Positions 1-9,767 are shown, counted from the first letter of the stretch. The stretch: DNA of 64,000 bases from Pseudomonas inefficax (GCF_900277125.1 NZ_OPYN01000164.1:62001-126000); one strand, 5' to 3'. Numbers and translations are program-made. Notes: generated by a model from the letters alone, not told the origin.

Positions 1-1
1 G

Positions 2-1057
2 GAGCGCCTGCGTGCGTTCAACCAAGGCGTCGATGGCCTGGCCCAGGTTTACCGCGGCAAAGGCGGGGTGCGCTACCTGCAGCATTTCTGGAGCAACCCG
101 CTCGGCAAAACCGGTACGCGCGACGTTGAACTGACGCGGCTTGAAGCGGGTTTCGCCGCCGCCGGGGCACCGCAGGCCCCCAGCGATACCGGTGGCGACG
201 AGCTGTTGTACCTGGCCCAGCGCCCGGTACTGGAAGGTGCCCCAGCCTTCTCCGAACACTGGCAGGTCTGCGAGAGCCTCGAGGAGCTGAGTGCCAAAGC
301 TGGCATGGCGGTTTCCGCCACGGTCATCTTTGCCATGGACGGCGGGCAGCGCCTGGATAGCCTGGCGCGCCAGTTGCACCGCTTGCGCCAGTTGCGTGGC
401 AGTGCCCTGAAGCTGGTGGTGCGCGAGATGGCGCCGACCCTGCGCTACCAGGATGAACAGCTGCTGCTGGCTTGCGGGGCCAGCCAGATCGTGCCGTTCG
501 GCGCCAGCCTTTCGCGCTTCCTGACCATGGTCGAGAGCATCCAGGGTTACCTGTGGCGCCGGCGCCTGCCGAGCGATTTCGATGCCTTGCTCGCACGCCT
601 GCGGCCGCTGGCCATCTGCGGGCTGGTGGCGCCGCGCGCGTTCGCCGAAGCCGTGCAGACCATGTGGCACGGGGTGCGCAATGGCGAAATCGCCCACCAG
701 TTGCTGGTGTTGCGCCCGGCCCCTGGGCTGACCCCGCTGCAAGCCTGCTCGCGCACGGTGTTCCGCCGCGACGGCGACATCGCCTGCGTGGTCGGCGAGG
801 TGCTGTTCCTGTTCCTGTTCGCCTGCCGCTCCGAAGGCGTCGAGCAAGCGCTTGACCACATCTTCCAGTTGTCGTGGAAAGAGCTGTTCATCAGCCAGGA
901 GGTGCTTGCCGGTGTCGACAGCCTGGCCACCCCGGCCTTCCTCGACGACAACGTGCCACAGCCACCCCGGCTCGACGCGGCGGCGCAGCTGCCCGCCCAG
1001 GCGAGGCCGGCCCTGGCGCCGCGCCGGGTCGCCCTGGGCAAGCGGGGTACAGCATGA
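2..1057 (+). CDS. bcsE: BcsE, c-di-GMP-binding cellulose regulator (5' truncated by window)
   Basis: The frame is open from base 2, so the gene begins before the window and only its C-terminal part is seen. The segment VVREMAPTLRYQDEQLLLAC matches the GIL domain of BcsE, a degenerate GGDEF-like domain that binds cyclic di-GMP through an RxxD motif; here the motif is RYQD, encoded at about 443-454. In enterobacteria BcsE sits on the cytoplasmic side of the synthase and boosts cellulose output with BcsF and BcsG. Its stop overlaps the bcsF start (ATGA), so they are translationally coupled. The C-terminal tail after about 950 is Pro/Ala-rich. In E. coli bcsEFG is divergent from the synthase operon; here it leads it. 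Confidence 0.88.
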   Translation, partial: ERLRAFNQGVDGLAQVYRGKGGVRYLQHFWSNPLGKTGTRDVELTRLEAGFAAAGAPQAPSDTGGDELLYLAQRPVLEGAPAFSEHWQVCESLEELSAKAGMAVSATVIFAMDGGQRLDSLARQLHRLRQLRGSALKLVVREMAPTLRYQDEQLLLACGASQIVPFGASLSRFLTMVESIQGYLWRRRLPSDFDALLARLRPLAICGLVAPRAFAEAVQTMWHGVRNGEIAHQLLVLRPAPGLTPLQACSRTVFRRDGDIACVVGEVLFLFLFACRSEGVEQALDHIFQLSWKELFISQEVLAGVDSLATPAFLDDNVPQPPRLDAAAQLPAQARPALAPRRVALGKRGTA

Positions 1058-1239
1058 ACTTCGTGCAGCTGCTGCAAATAGTCGGCATCACGGCGCTGGT
1101 GACCTTGGCGCTGGCCCTGCTGCTGTTGCGCCTGCGCGCCACGCTGCGCGGCTGGTTGCGCCGCCGCCTTCCACCCCGTTACCTGAAACCGCTGGGCGTA
1201 CGCCACCGCGCTGCACGCCAGGAACCCCGTAATGACTAA
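1054..1239 (+). CDS. bcsF: BcsF, small membrane subunit of the cellulose complex
   Basis: A 61-residue protein with one hydrophobic segment (residues about 3-22, LLQIVGITALVTLALALLLL) followed by a strongly basic, cytoplasmic-type tail. Size, topology and position between bcsE and bcsG fit BcsF, which recruits BcsE to the membrane and partners BcsG. The ATG overlaps the bcsE stop and the end overlaps the bcsG start by 8 nt, so it is embedded in a coupled translation unit. The call rests mainly on synteny because the protein is short. Confidence 0.85.
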   Translation: MNFVQLLQIVGITALVTLALALLLLRLRATLRGWLRRRLPPRYLKPLGVRHRAARQEPRND

Positions 1240-2848
1240 TGCATCCGCCACCCTCCCGGTACCGGCCCGCTGGCCTGGACTGGGAGGGTGGAACCTCTAT
1301 TTCCTGGCCAAGTTCATGCTGGTCGCCCTTGGCATGCTCGACTTCCAGGCGCTGCCGAACCTGTTGTTCGCCGCGTTTCTGCTGGTGCCGTTGCCAGGCA
1401 GGTGGCTGCGCGTTGCGCGGCAACTGGTGGCCGTACCGGTCGGTATCGCATTGTTCTACCAGGACACCTGGCTGCCTCCCTTCAGCCGCCTGCTGGCGCA
1501 GCCGGGGGTGTTCGATTTCTCGTGGGACTACCTGCTCGAACTGCTCGGCCGCTTCATCAACTGGAACCTGTTGGGCGCGCTGGCGCTGTTGCTGGTGGGT
1601 TACCTGTACCTGCGCCATTGGCTGCGGCTGAGTACTCTGAGCCTGCTGGGGCTGGCGTGGCTGGCGGTCGGCGGCCTGCCAGCGCTGGGGCGCGATGCGG
1701 GCCAGGCGCCTGGCGCCGCGGCTGTCACCACCGAACAGGCGCAGGCCACCGCGGTGGCCGACAATGCCACGCTCGACAGCTGGCTCGAGCGGTTCTTCGC
1801 CAGTGAGCGTGAACGGGTGACAGCATTCCCGGCCATGAAGGCCGATGAGCAGCCGTTCGACCTGCTGGTGATCAACATCTGCTCGCTGGCCTGGGATGAC
1901 CTGTCCGCCGTCGGGCTGCGTGACAACCCGTTGTTCTCGCGCCTGGACGTGATCTTCGACCAGTTCAACTCGGCCACCTCCTACAGCGGGCCGGCCGCCA
2001 TCCGTGTGCTGCGTGCCAGCTGCGGGCAGTCGTCCCACGCTGGCCTGTACCAGCCCGCCCCGGAGCAGTGCCTGTTGTTCCAGAACCTGGCCAGGCTGGG
2101 CTTTCAGAGCAACACCTTGCTCAACCACAGCGGCCGCTTCGACAACTTCATCGGCGACATCACCCAGCAGCACATGCCTCAACCCGGCCTGCGCAACACC
2201 GACTTCCCGCGGGCACTGGTCGGCTTCGACGGCTCGCCGATCGCCAGCGACCTGGAGGTGCTGCGCCGCTGGTGGGGGCAGCGCAAAGGCGCGCCGGCCG
2301 AGCATGTGTCGCTGTTCTACAACAGCATCAGCCTGCATGACGGCAACCGTATCGTCACGGCCGACGGCGGTACCCGCGTGGCCGACTACGCCACCCGCAC
2401 CACCCGGCTGTTCGGCGAGCTGGGCAGCTTCCTCGATGAACTGGAGCGCAGCGGCCGTCGCGTGGTCGTGGCCATTGTCCCGGAACATGGCGCTGCGCTG
2501 CATGGTGACCGCATGCAGTTGTCGGGCATGCGTGAAATCCCCACCCCATCGATCACCCATGTGCCGGTGGGCCTGAAGTTCATCGGCATGGGCCAGCCTG
2601 CCCGCAGCGAGCCGCTGCGCGTCTCGGCACCCACCAGCTACCTGGCGCTGTCCGAGCTGATCTCGCGCGTGTATGCGGGCCTGGGCCAGCAGCAGGTGCT
2701 GGATGTGCCCAGCCTGCTGATTGATCTGCCGACCACCGAACAGGTCGCGGAAACCGCAGGTGCGCAAGTACTGAACTACCAGGGGCGCGCCTACATGCGC
2801 CTGCAAGGCCAGCCCGACTGGCAGCCTGTCCCGAAGGAGCACCCATGA
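1232..2848 (+). CDS. bcsG: BcsG, cellulose phosphoethanolamine transferase
   Basis: This 538-residue protein has a membrane N-terminal third (several hydrophobic segments up to about residue 160) and a periplasmic alkaline-phosphatase-like domain. The SATSYSGPAAIR block holds the predicted nucleophile Ser (residue 252, equivalent to E. coli Ser278), and VPEHG carries the metal-binding Glu-His pair. The family transfers phosphoethanolamine from phosphatidylethanolamine to cellulose in the periplasm. The sequence tracks E. coli BcsG closely (FNSATSYSGP, LLGFDGSP-like, PSPSIT-like blocks). It overlaps bcsF at the start and bcsR at the end (ATGA), all in one operon. Confidence 0.95.
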   Translation: MTNASATLPVPARWPGLGGWNLYFLAKFMLVALGMLDFQALPNLLFAAFLLVPLPGRWLRVARQLVAVPVGIALFYQDTWLPPFSRLLAQPGVFDFSWDYLLELLGRFINWNLLGALALLLVGYLYLRHWLRLSTLSLLGLAWLAVGGLPALGRDAGQAPGAAAVTTEQAQATAVADNATLDSWLERFFASERERVTAFPAMKADEQPFDLLVINICSLAWDDLSAVGLRDNPLFSRLDVIFDQFNSATSYSGPAAIRVLRASCGQSSHAGLYQPAPEQCLLFQNLARLGFQSNTLLNHSGRFDNFIGDITQQHMPQPGLRNTDFPRALVGFDGSPIASDLEVLRRWWGQRKGAPAEHVSLFYNSISLHDGNRIVTADGGTRVADYATRTTRLFGELGSFLDELERSGRRVVVAIVPEHGAALHGDRMQLSGMREIPTPSITHVPVGLKFIGMGQPARSEPLRVSAPTSYLALSELISRVYAGLGQQQVLDVPSLLIDLPTTEQVAETAGAQVLNYQGRAYMRLQGQPDWQPVPKEHP

Positions 2849-3063
2849 TCACTGGCAAGGCAGACCCAGCCGACCGCAGCGACGATATCGCCCAGTTGCG
2901 CCAGCACCTGGACATGCCGGACCTGAACTACCAGGACATCTCGTTGCTGGTGGGTGTCCAGCAGGCCTTGCAGCGTTGGCCGCTGCTGGGTGAAAGCTGC
3001 CGAAGCAGCGCCCAGGGTACCTTGTACATGTCGGCGCCGCGGCGCGAGGTGCTGTCGCCATGA
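2845..3063 (+). CDS. bcsR: BcsR, small regulator of cellulose synthesis
   Basis: A 72-residue soluble protein whose DIAQLRQHLDMPDLNYQDIS block matches the conserved core of BcsR (YhjR). In E. coli BcsR pairs with BcsQ and supports assembly and polar placement of the synthase. It overlaps bcsG by 4 nt and bcsQ by 4 nt. The C-terminal 15 residues after LYMSAP are less conserved. Assignment is strong from motif plus position. Confidence 0.9.
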   Translation: MITGKADPADRSDDIAQLRQHLDMPDLNYQDISLLVGVQQALQRWPLLGESCRSSAQGTLYMSAPRREVLSP

Positions 3064-3767
3064 CCAGCCTGTCGTTGCACGGGGTTCGTGGAGGCCTGGG
3101 GCGCAGTGCCTTGCTGGCCGCGCTGGGGCATGCGTTGCAGGGCGTAGGTGAGCGGGTGCTGCTGGTCGACCTGTGCCCAAGCAACCTGCTCGGCCTGCAT
3201 TTCAACCTGCCCCTCGACACGCGCGAGGGCTGGGCGCTTGCCGAGCGGGAAGGGCGCCCCTTCAGCGATGCCATGTATGAAGTGCTCGATGGCCTGTGCC
3301 TGATACCGTTCGGCAATCTGCCTGCCTGCACGCGGCCGCCGTTGCCCGACGCTGAAGCCTGGCGTGCTCGCCAGGCCGAGCTGGCGGAACACTTCGACTG
3401 GTTGTTGTTCGACCTGCCGCAGCTGCCGGCCGATGCCGCTGGCCAAAGCGTCGAGACCGATGTGCGGGTGTTGGTGGCCGAGGCCGAAATGGCCAGCCAT
3501 CTGCTGCTGGGGCGCCGGCAGGTCGAGCGCTACGACCTGCTGCTGGTCAACCGCTACGACCCCGCCAGCCGCTTGCAGAGCGACCTGCTGATGGTGTGGC
3601 GCGACCTGTTCCGTGATCGCCTGCCGATCCAGGTGGTGCACCGCGACGAGGCCTTCCTCGAGGCCCTGGCGTGCAAGGCGCCGCTTGGCCACTACGCGCC
3701 GCACAGCCTGGCTTGCCGGGACGTGCAGAGCCTGGCGGTGCGCTGCCTGACGAGGCGCCAGTCGTGA
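3060..3767 (+). CDS. bcsQ: BcsQ, MinD/ParA-like ATPase of cellulose synthesis
   Basis: A 235-residue deviant Walker ATPase. The P-loop reads GVRGGLGRS (residues 8-16): both lysines of the canonical KGGxGKS/T are absent, as also in E. coli BcsQ (RGGVGTT), so the family tolerates this. LLVDL (Walker A' strand) and LLFDLPQ (switch II-like) follow. BcsQ localises and stabilises the synthase with BcsR. The start ATG overlaps the bcsR stop; the stop overlaps a GTG start of bcsA. Confidence 0.92.
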   Translation: MTSLSLHGVRGGLGRSALLAALGHALQGVGERVLLVDLCPSNLLGLHFNLPLDTREGWALAEREGRPFSDAMYEVLDGLCLIPFGNLPACTRPPLPDAEAWRARQAELAEHFDWLLFDLPQLPADAAGQSVETDVRVLVAEAEMASHLLLGRRQVERYDLLLVNRYDPASRLQSDLLMVWRDLFRDRLPIQVVHRDEAFLEALACKAPLGHYAPHSLACRDVQSLAVRCLTRRQS

Positions 3768-6373
3768 CCCTGACCCCTTTGTCGGCCTACGCCTGGTTCC
3801 GCACACGCGGCGCGCGGCAGCCGGTCGCCTGGCTGTTTACCCTTGGCGTGTGGCTGGCCTTCCTGTTCCTGCGCCTGGAGTCGCCCGCCTGGCAAGCCCT
3901 GCTGGCCGAGCGGCAGCGGTTGTACCCGCAACTGGCGGGCAAGCGCCCAAGCCTGGGCGACCCACTGCGCTTGCTGATCCAGAGCCTGTGGCTGCTGGTA
4001 CGGCGCCAACCGCAGCCTCGCGAACCGGGGTTTGCCCGCCGTGGCTGGGGTGCAGTGCGTGTGCAGCTGCGCGGTATGCGTCAGGTCATGCGCCGCTACC
4101 ATAGCGTGCTGATCGACCGCCTGCAGCAGTTACCTGCGCGCTATCGCGCCAGCGCGTTCAAGCAGGAAGCTTCGGCACGCCTGCGCGGCTTGAGCGTGTT
4201 CGCCCGGTGGGTTTTCTACAGCGTGCTGACCCTGGGCGCCATCAGCCTGGCCGTGTTGTGCGTGACCGAACCGTTCGGCTACCTGGCGCAGCTGGTGTTC
4301 ATCTGCCTGCTGCTGGGCATCGCCCTGCTGGTGCGGCACATGCCGGGACGCTTCCCGACCCTGATGCTGATTGTGCTGTCGACCCTCATCTCCTGCCGCT
4401 ACCTGTGGTGGCGCTACACCTCGACCCTGAACTGGAATGACACCACCGGCCTGGTGTGCGGGTTGGTCCTGCTGGCGGCAGAAACCTATTCGTGGTTCGT
4501 GCTGATCCTAGGCTACATCCAGACCTGCTGGCCGTTGCAGCGCAAGCCGGCGAACCTGCCGGCAAATCCGGCGCACTGGCCGACCGTCGACCTGATGATC
4601 CCCACCTACAACGAAGACTTGTCGGTGGTGCGCACCACGGTGCTGGCTGCCCTGGGCCTGGACTGGCCGCGCGAGTGCCTGCGCATCTACATCCTCGACG
4701 ACGGCCGGCGCGAGGCATTCCGTGCGTTCGCCGACGAAGTGGGGGTGGGCTACATCGTGCGGCCAGACAACAAGCACGCCAAGGCCGGCAACCTCAACCA
4801 TGCGCTGGGCGTGACTGACAGCGAGCTGATCGCCATCTTCGACTGTGACCACGTGCCGGTGCGCTCCTTCCTGCAAATGACAGTGGGCTGGTTCCTCAAG
4901 GACCCGAAGCTGGCGCTGGTGCAGACACCGCACCATTTCTTCTCGCCCGACCCGTTCGAGCGCAACCTGGGCTCGTTCCGCCGTCGCCCCAATGAAGGCG
5001 AGCTGTTCTACGGCCTGATCCAGGATGGCAATGACATGTGGAACGCGGCATTCTTCTGCGGCTCGTGTGCCGTGCTGCGCCGTACCGCGCTGGAGAGCAT
5101 CGGTGGCTTCGCTGTCGAAACCGTGACCGAAGATGCCCATACCGCCTTGCGCATGCACCGTCAGGGTTGGTCATCGGCCTACCTGAGCATTCCGCAGGCG
5201 GCCGGCCTGGCCACCGAGAGCCTGTCGGCGCACATCGGCCAGCGCATTCGCTGGGCCCGGGGCATGGTGCAGATCTTCCGTACCGACAACCCGTTGTTCG
5301 GCCGGGGGCTGAGCCTGTTCCAGCGGGTGTGCTATGCCAACGCCATGCTGCACTTCCTGGCCGGCCTGCCACGGCTGGTGTTCCTGACCGCGCCGCTGGC
5401 GTTCCTGTTGCTGCATGCCTACATCATCTATGCCCCGGCGCTGATGATCCTGCTGTACGTGCTGCCGCACATGATCCACGCCAGCCTGACCAACTCGCGC
5501 ATGCAGGGCAAGTACCGGCAGACCTTCTGGGGCGAGGTCTACGAGACCGTGCTGGCCTGGTACATCGCCCGCCCGACCACGGTCGCGCTGTTCGCGCCGA
5601 AGAAGGGCAAGTTCAACGTCACCGCCAAGGGTGGCCTGATGGCGCAGGAGCAGTTCGACTGGCGCATCGCCCAACCCTACCTGTGGCTGGCGGCGCTCAA
5701 CGTGGCCGGCCTGGGCTTCGCCGTGTGGCGCCTGTTCACCGGCCCGGCGGCGGAAATCGGCACGGTGATCGTCAGCTCGCTGTGGGTGATCTACAACCTG
5801 CTGATCATCGGCGCCGCCGTCGCCGTGGCTGCCGAAGTGCGCCAGGTGCGCCGGGCCCACCGGGTGCAGATGCGCTTGCCGGCGGGGCTGGTGCTGGCCA
5901 GCGGTCATGCCTTCCCCTGTACCTTGGTTGACTACTCCGACGGCGGTGTCGGTTTGCAATTGCACCGCGGCCTCGAGTTGCAAGCGGGGGAGCGGGTGCG
6001 CCTGCTGCTCGACCGCGGCCAGCGCGAGTTCGCCTTCCAGGCCTGCGTCACCCGCACTGTAGGCCAACACGTTGGCCTGGTGTTCCACGAGCTCAGCCAG
6101 CAACAGCGTATCGACCTGGTCCACTGCACCTTTGCCCGCGCCGATGCCTGGCTTGGCTGGAACGAGCAGCACGAGGTCGATCGCCCGCTGCGCAGCCTGG
6201 TCGACGTGCTGAAGCTGGGCGGTGTCGGTTACCTGCGGCTGGTCGAGCACTTGCCGCCATGGGTGGGTGCGTGGCTGCGCCCACTGCACGCGCTGGCGAA
6301 CTGGCTGGCCAGCTACAGGCCCCGCACACCGCGGCCTGTCCCTTCCTTGAACCTTGTTGATCGAGACGCATGA
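3764..6373 (+). CDS. bcsA: BcsA, cellulose synthase catalytic subunit (UDP-forming)
   Basis: A GT2 processive glycosyltransferase (UDP-glucose to beta-1,4-glucan) in the inner membrane. The GTG at 3764 overlaps the bcsQ stop and gives 869 residues, close to the 872 of E. coli; an upstream in-frame start at 3671 would run deep into bcsQ. Visible motifs: DDG (312-314), DCDH (360-363), TED (455-457) and QRIRW (493-497), the classic D,D,D,QxxRW set. A C-terminal PilZ domain carries RRAHR (696-700) and DYSDGG (723-728), the c-di-GMP site that releases the gating loop. Multiple TM helices flank the catalytic domain. Nothing in the catalytic set is missing. Confidence 0.97.
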   Translation: MTLTPLSAYAWFRTRGARQPVAWLFTLGVWLAFLFLRLESPAWQALLAERQRLYPQLAGKRPSLGDPLRLLIQSLWLLVRRQPQPREPGFARRGWGAVRVQLRGMRQVMRRYHSVLIDRLQQLPARYRASAFKQEASARLRGLSVFARWVFYSVLTLGAISLAVLCVTEPFGYLAQLVFICLLLGIALLVRHMPGRFPTLMLIVLSTLISCRYLWWRYTSTLNWNDTTGLVCGLVLLAAETYSWFVLILGYIQTCWPLQRKPANLPANPAHWPTVDLMIPTYNEDLSVVRTTVLAALGLDWPRECLRIYILDDGRREAFRAFADEVGVGYIVRPDNKHAKAGNLNHALGVTDSELIAIFDCDHVPVRSFLQMTVGWFLKDPKLALVQTPHHFFSPDPFERNLGSFRRRPNEGELFYGLIQDGNDMWNAAFFCGSCAVLRRTALESIGGFAVETVTEDAHTALRMHRQGWSSAYLSIPQAAGLATESLSAHIGQRIRWARGMVQIFRTDNPLFGRGLSLFQRVCYANAMLHFLAGLPRLVFLTAPLAFLLLHAYIIYAPALMILLYVLPHMIHASLTNSRMQGKYRQTFWGEVYETVLAWYIARPTTVALFAPKKGKFNVTAKGGLMAQEQFDWRIAQPYLWLAALNVAGLGFAVWRLFTGPAAEIGTVIVSSLWVIYNLLIIGAAVAVAAEVRQVRRAHRVQMRLPAGLVLASGHAFPCTLVDYSDGGVGLQLHRGLELQAGERVRLLLDRGQREFAFQACVTRTVGQHVGLVFHELSQQQRIDLVHCTFARADAWLGWNEQHEVDRPLRSLVDVLKLGGVGYLRLVEHLPPWVGAWLRPLHALANWLASYRPRTPRPVPSLNLVDRDA

Positions 6374-8652
6374 TGACTGGTTATCCCGCGCGTACCTGGG
6401 GCCTGGCGATGGCGCTGCTTGCTGCCTTTTCGCAGAGCGCCGCTGCCGCCTCTGTAGCCCCGCTTGCCGAGCCAGCCGTACCCACGGTACCGAACTGGCC
6501 GGTAGCGAAAACCTTCGAGCAGCTCGGGCATGCGTCCGACAGCCTGCTGCTGGGCGTGCGCAACAGCGAACATATCGAATTCGGCCTGCGGCGCGACCGC
6601 CTGGCCACCGAAGCCAGCCTGCAGCTGGACTACACGCCATCGCCCGCGCTGTTGCCGAACCTGTCGCACCTGCGCGTGTACCTCAATGACGAACTGATGG
6701 GCGTGGTGCCGGTGGAAAAGGACCAGCTTGGCCAGCGCGTGCGCCGCCAGCTGCCGCTGGACCCGAAGCTGCTCAGCGATTTCAACCGGGTACGCCTGGA
6801 GTTCGTCGGGCATTACACCGACATCTGCGAAGACCCTGCGCACAGCGGCCTGTGGTTGAACCTGAACCGCAAGAGCCAGGTGCAGCTGCACGAACAGGCC
6901 CTGGCCCTGGACAACGACCTGGCGTACTTCCCGCTGCCGTTCTTTGATGTGCGCGACACCGGCAAGGTAACGCTGCCGGTAGTGTTCAGCGGCGTGCCGA
7001 GCCTGGGCGAGCAGCGTGCGGCGGCGATCCTGGCGTCCTACTTCGGCAGCCAGGCCGGTTGGCGCAAGGCGACGTTCCCGGTGCTGTACGGCAGCCTGCC
7101 GGCGCGTGGCGACCAACCTACGCCGAGCATCGTGTTTGCCAGCAACGACCGTCGCCCGGCCTTCCTTGCCGACCTGCAGCAATTTCCGCCGGTAGACGGC
7201 CCGGTACTGCAGATGATCGACCACCCGGACGACCGCTTCAGCAAGGTGCTGCTGGTGCTGGGCCGCAACGACGATGACCTGGTCAAGGCCGCCTCGGCGC
7301 TGGCGGTTGGCAACAACCTGTTCCGCGGTGCCCGGGTGAAGGTCGAGCAGATGACGGCACTGCAACCGCGCCAGCCCTACGATGCACCGAACTGGACGCG
7401 CACCGACCGGCCGGTACGTTTCGCCGAGCTGCTCGATTACCCCGAGCAGCTGCAGGTCAGTGGCCTGCAACCGCGGCCGGTGACGCTGGAGCTGAACCTG
7501 CCGCCTGACCTGTTCGTCTGGCGCAACCAGGGCATTCCGCTGCGTACGCTGTACCGCTACACGGCCCCGGCAGTGACCGACGAATCGCGCCTGAGCATCA
7601 GCGTCAACGATCAGTACATCACCAGCATGCCGCTGGTGGGCAATGACCGGCGCGGTGGTACGCTCGAGGAAATGCGCCTGGCGGTGCTGTCCGGTGACAA
7701 CAGCGCGTTGACCGAGAAGTCGCTGGTACCGGCGTTGAAGATCGGTGACCGCAACCGCTTGCGCTTCGATTTCAGCTTTGCCAGCACCCTGGGCAGCGGC
7801 CAGCGCGACCGTTGCCAGACCTCGTTGCCGGTGGATGTGCGCGCGGCGATCGACGACAACTCGACCATCGACCTGTCCGGTTACCACCACTACATCGCCA
7901 TGCCCGACCTGCGCGCATTCGCCCGCAGCGGCTTCCCGTTCAGCCGCATGGCCGACCTTTCCGAAACGCTGGTGGTCATGCCGGCCAAGCCCACGGCGAT
8001 GCAGGTGGGCACCTTGCTCGATGCGGTAGGTGGGCTGGCCGGGCAGATCGGCTACCCAGCGCTTGGCCTGCGGCTGATCGATGACTGGAAGCAGGCCGCA
8101 GCGGCCGATGCCGACTTGCTGCTGCTCGGCAACCTGCCCGAGGCCCTGGGGGATGCCCCCGACCTTGGCCTGCTGCTCAGTGCCCAGCGGGACTGGCTGC
8201 TGCAGGGCCGTAGTACCGGGCTGCCGGGCAGCCAGCGTTTCGATACCGAGCCGGTGGCCGCCAGCAACCGTGTGGCAGTCAGCGCGCAGGCACCGATTGC
8301 CGCCATCACCGGGCTGAAGTCGCCATTCCACGAGCAGCGCAGTGTCGTCGCCCTGGTGGCCAACAGCGACAATGACTACGCGTTGCTGCGTGATGTGCTC
8401 GGCGATGTGGGCAAGCTCGATGCGGTGGCCGGTTCGGTGACGCTGGTGCGCAGCAGCGGTGTCACCAGCCAGTTCGTGGGCGAGCACTATTTTGTTGGCG
8501 CGCTGCCGTGGTGGCTGCTGCTGTGGTTCCACCTGTCCGAGCACCCGGTGCTGCTGGCGGCGATCGCGGCCATTTGCGTGGTGCTGTTCGCCTTCCTGTT
8601 GTGGCGGGCATTGCGCTGGGCAGGCAAGCGCCGTCTAGGTGAGGCGGGGTGA
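6370..8652 (+). CDS. bcsB: BcsB, periplasmic cellulose synthase subunit
   Basis: A 760-residue protein with an N-terminal signal peptide (hydrophobic stretch at residues about 9-27, ending in Ala-rich AAAA), a long periplasmic region of repeated carbohydrate-binding/flavodoxin-like modules, and one C-terminal TM anchor around WWLLLWFHLSEHPVLLAAIA. The family guides the glucan through the periplasm and its C-terminal helix packs on BcsA. The ATG overlaps the bcsA stop (ATGA). Length is close to E. coli BcsB (779). Confidence 0.95.
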   Translation: MMTGYPARTWGLAMALLAAFSQSAAAASVAPLAEPAVPTVPNWPVAKTFEQLGHASDSLLLGVRNSEHIEFGLRRDRLATEASLQLDYTPSPALLPNLSHLRVYLNDELMGVVPVEKDQLGQRVRRQLPLDPKLLSDFNRVRLEFVGHYTDICEDPAHSGLWLNLNRKSQVQLHEQALALDNDLAYFPLPFFDVRDTGKVTLPVVFSGVPSLGEQRAAAILASYFGSQAGWRKATFPVLYGSLPARGDQPTPSIVFASNDRRPAFLADLQQFPPVDGPVLQMIDHPDDRFSKVLLVLGRNDDDLVKAASALAVGNNLFRGARVKVEQMTALQPRQPYDAPNWTRTDRPVRFAELLDYPEQLQVSGLQPRPVTLELNLPPDLFVWRNQGIPLRTLYRYTAPAVTDESRLSISVNDQYITSMPLVGNDRRGGTLEEMRLAVLSGDNSALTEKSLVPALKIGDRNRLRFDFSFASTLGSGQRDRCQTSLPVDVRAAIDDNSTIDLSGYHHYIAMPDLRAFARSGFPFSRMADLSETLVVMPAKPTAMQVGTLLDAVGGLAGQIGYPALGLRLIDDWKQAAAADADLLLLGNLPEALGDAPDLGLLLSAQRDWLLQGRSTGLPGSQRFDTEPVAASNRVAVSAQAPIAAITGLKSPFHEQRSVVALVANSDNDYALLRDVLGDVGKLDAVAGSVTLVRSSGVTSQFVGEHYFVGALPWWLLLWFHLSEHPVLLAAIAAICVVLFAFLLWRALRWAGKRRLGEAG

Positions 8653-9767
8653 TGATGCGTCAGTTGCTGGCAGGGCTGGTCGCCTTGGGCCTGCCCGTTA
8701 TCACGAGTGCCGCACCGGCTTGCAAATGGCCGGCCTGGGACAGCTTCAAGGCCGAACTGGTGAGTGTCGACGGTCGGGTCATCGACCCGAGCGACGAGCG
8801 CCTGATCACCACCTCGGAAGGGCAGAGTTATGCGCTGTTCTTCGCCCTGGTGGGCAATGACCGGCAAGCCTTTGCGCAGTTGCTGCGCTGGACCGGCAAC
8901 AACCTGGCACAGGGCGACCTGGCCCGGCATCTGCCCGCCTGGCTGTGGGGCCGTAACAGCCAGCAGCAGTGGCAGGTGCTGGATGCCAACAACGCCAGCG
9001 ATGCCGACCTGTGGATCGCCTACAGCCTGCTCGAAGCCGGGCGGCTGTGGAACGAGCCGGCCTACACGCAGCTGGGCCAGCGCCTGCTGTGGCGTATCGC
9101 CGCGCAGACCGTGCGCAAGCTGCCGGGCCTGGGGGTGATGCTGCTGCCTGGGGACTACGGCTTCGAGGATGCCCGCGGCGCCCGCTTGAACCCCAGCTAT
9201 CTGCCGCTGCAGTTGTTCGATCGCTTCAGCCTGGTCGACCCGCTCTGGGGCGAACTGGCGGCCAACACGCGGCGTTTGTGGCTGGCTTCGTCGCCAAAGG
9301 GCTTTGCCCCGGACTGGCTGCTGTGGACGCCAGCCGGTGAGCTGGCAGCGGATCCGCAACATGGCAGTGAAGGTGACTACGACGCCATCCGTGTCTACCT
9401 GTGGGTCGGCATGCTGGCCAAGGACGCGGCGGGGCGTGCCGAGCTGGTGGCCCACTATGCCCCGATGGCGACATTGACCGCTCGCCAGGGGCTGCCGCCA
9501 GAACAGGTGGATGCCCACAGTGGTGTCGCCAGCGGCCATGGCCCTGCAGGTTTTTCTGCGGCATTGCTGCCGTTGCTGGCGGCGTCGCCGGAGCACGTCG
9601 CCGGCCTGGCGGCCCAGCGTCAGCGCTTGCGCGAGCAGCCCGTCGAAGCCAAGGCCTATTACAGCCAGGTGCTGGCACTGTTCGGCCAAGGCTGGGACCA
9701 GGGCCGTTACCGTTTTGACCTGCACGGCCGCCTGTTGCCGGCCTGGAGCGCGCCATGCAGCGAATGA
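8649..9767 (+). CDS. bcsZ: BcsZ, periplasmic endo-1,4-beta-glucanase (GH8)
   Basis: A GH8 cellulase of about 370 residues with a signal peptide ending near TSAAP. TTSEGQSYALFFALVGNDR holds the general acid Glu (residue 57), and GDYDAIRVYLW the catalytic Asp. BcsZ trims glucan in the periplasm and is needed for normal export. Three starts are possible (GTG 8649, ATG 8652, ATG 8655); all lie just after a GAGG at 8641-8644 and overlap or abut the bcsB stop. The first is given here, but 8652 or 8655 have better spacing. The end overlaps bcsC by 13 nt. Confidence 0.95.
   Translation: MMMRQLLAGLVALGLPVITSAAPACKWPAWDSFKAELVSVDGRVIDPSDERLITTSEGQSYALFFALVGNDRQAFAQLLRWTGNNLAQGDLARHLPAWLWGRNSQQQWQVLDANNASDADLWIAYSLLEAGRLWNEPAYTQLGQRLLWRIAAQTVRKLPGLGVMLLPGDYGFEDARGARLNPSYLPLQLFDRFSLVDPLWGELAANTRRLWLASSPKGFAPDWLLWTPAGELAADPQHGSEGDYDAIRVYLWVGMLAKDAAGRAELVAHYAPMATLTARQGLPPEQVDAHSGVASGHGPAGFSAALLPLLAASPEHVAGLAAQRQRLREQPVEAKAYYSQVLALFGQGWDQGRYRFDLHGRLLPAWSAPCSE

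Noticed and set aside
1088..2842. 584-codon minus-strand frame antisense to bcsG
   Set aside because: High-GC shadow: composition follows codon-3 bias of bcsG, and the product is His/Gln/Arg-rich without any family.
3671..3763. Longer start for bcsA
   Set aside because: Would overlap bcsQ by about 100 bp; GTG 3764 matches E. coli length and overlaps the bcsQ stop.
6313..8544. 743-codon minus-strand frame antisense to bcsB
   Set aside because: Shadow of a strongly conserved plus-strand gene; no ribosome site and a low-complexity product.
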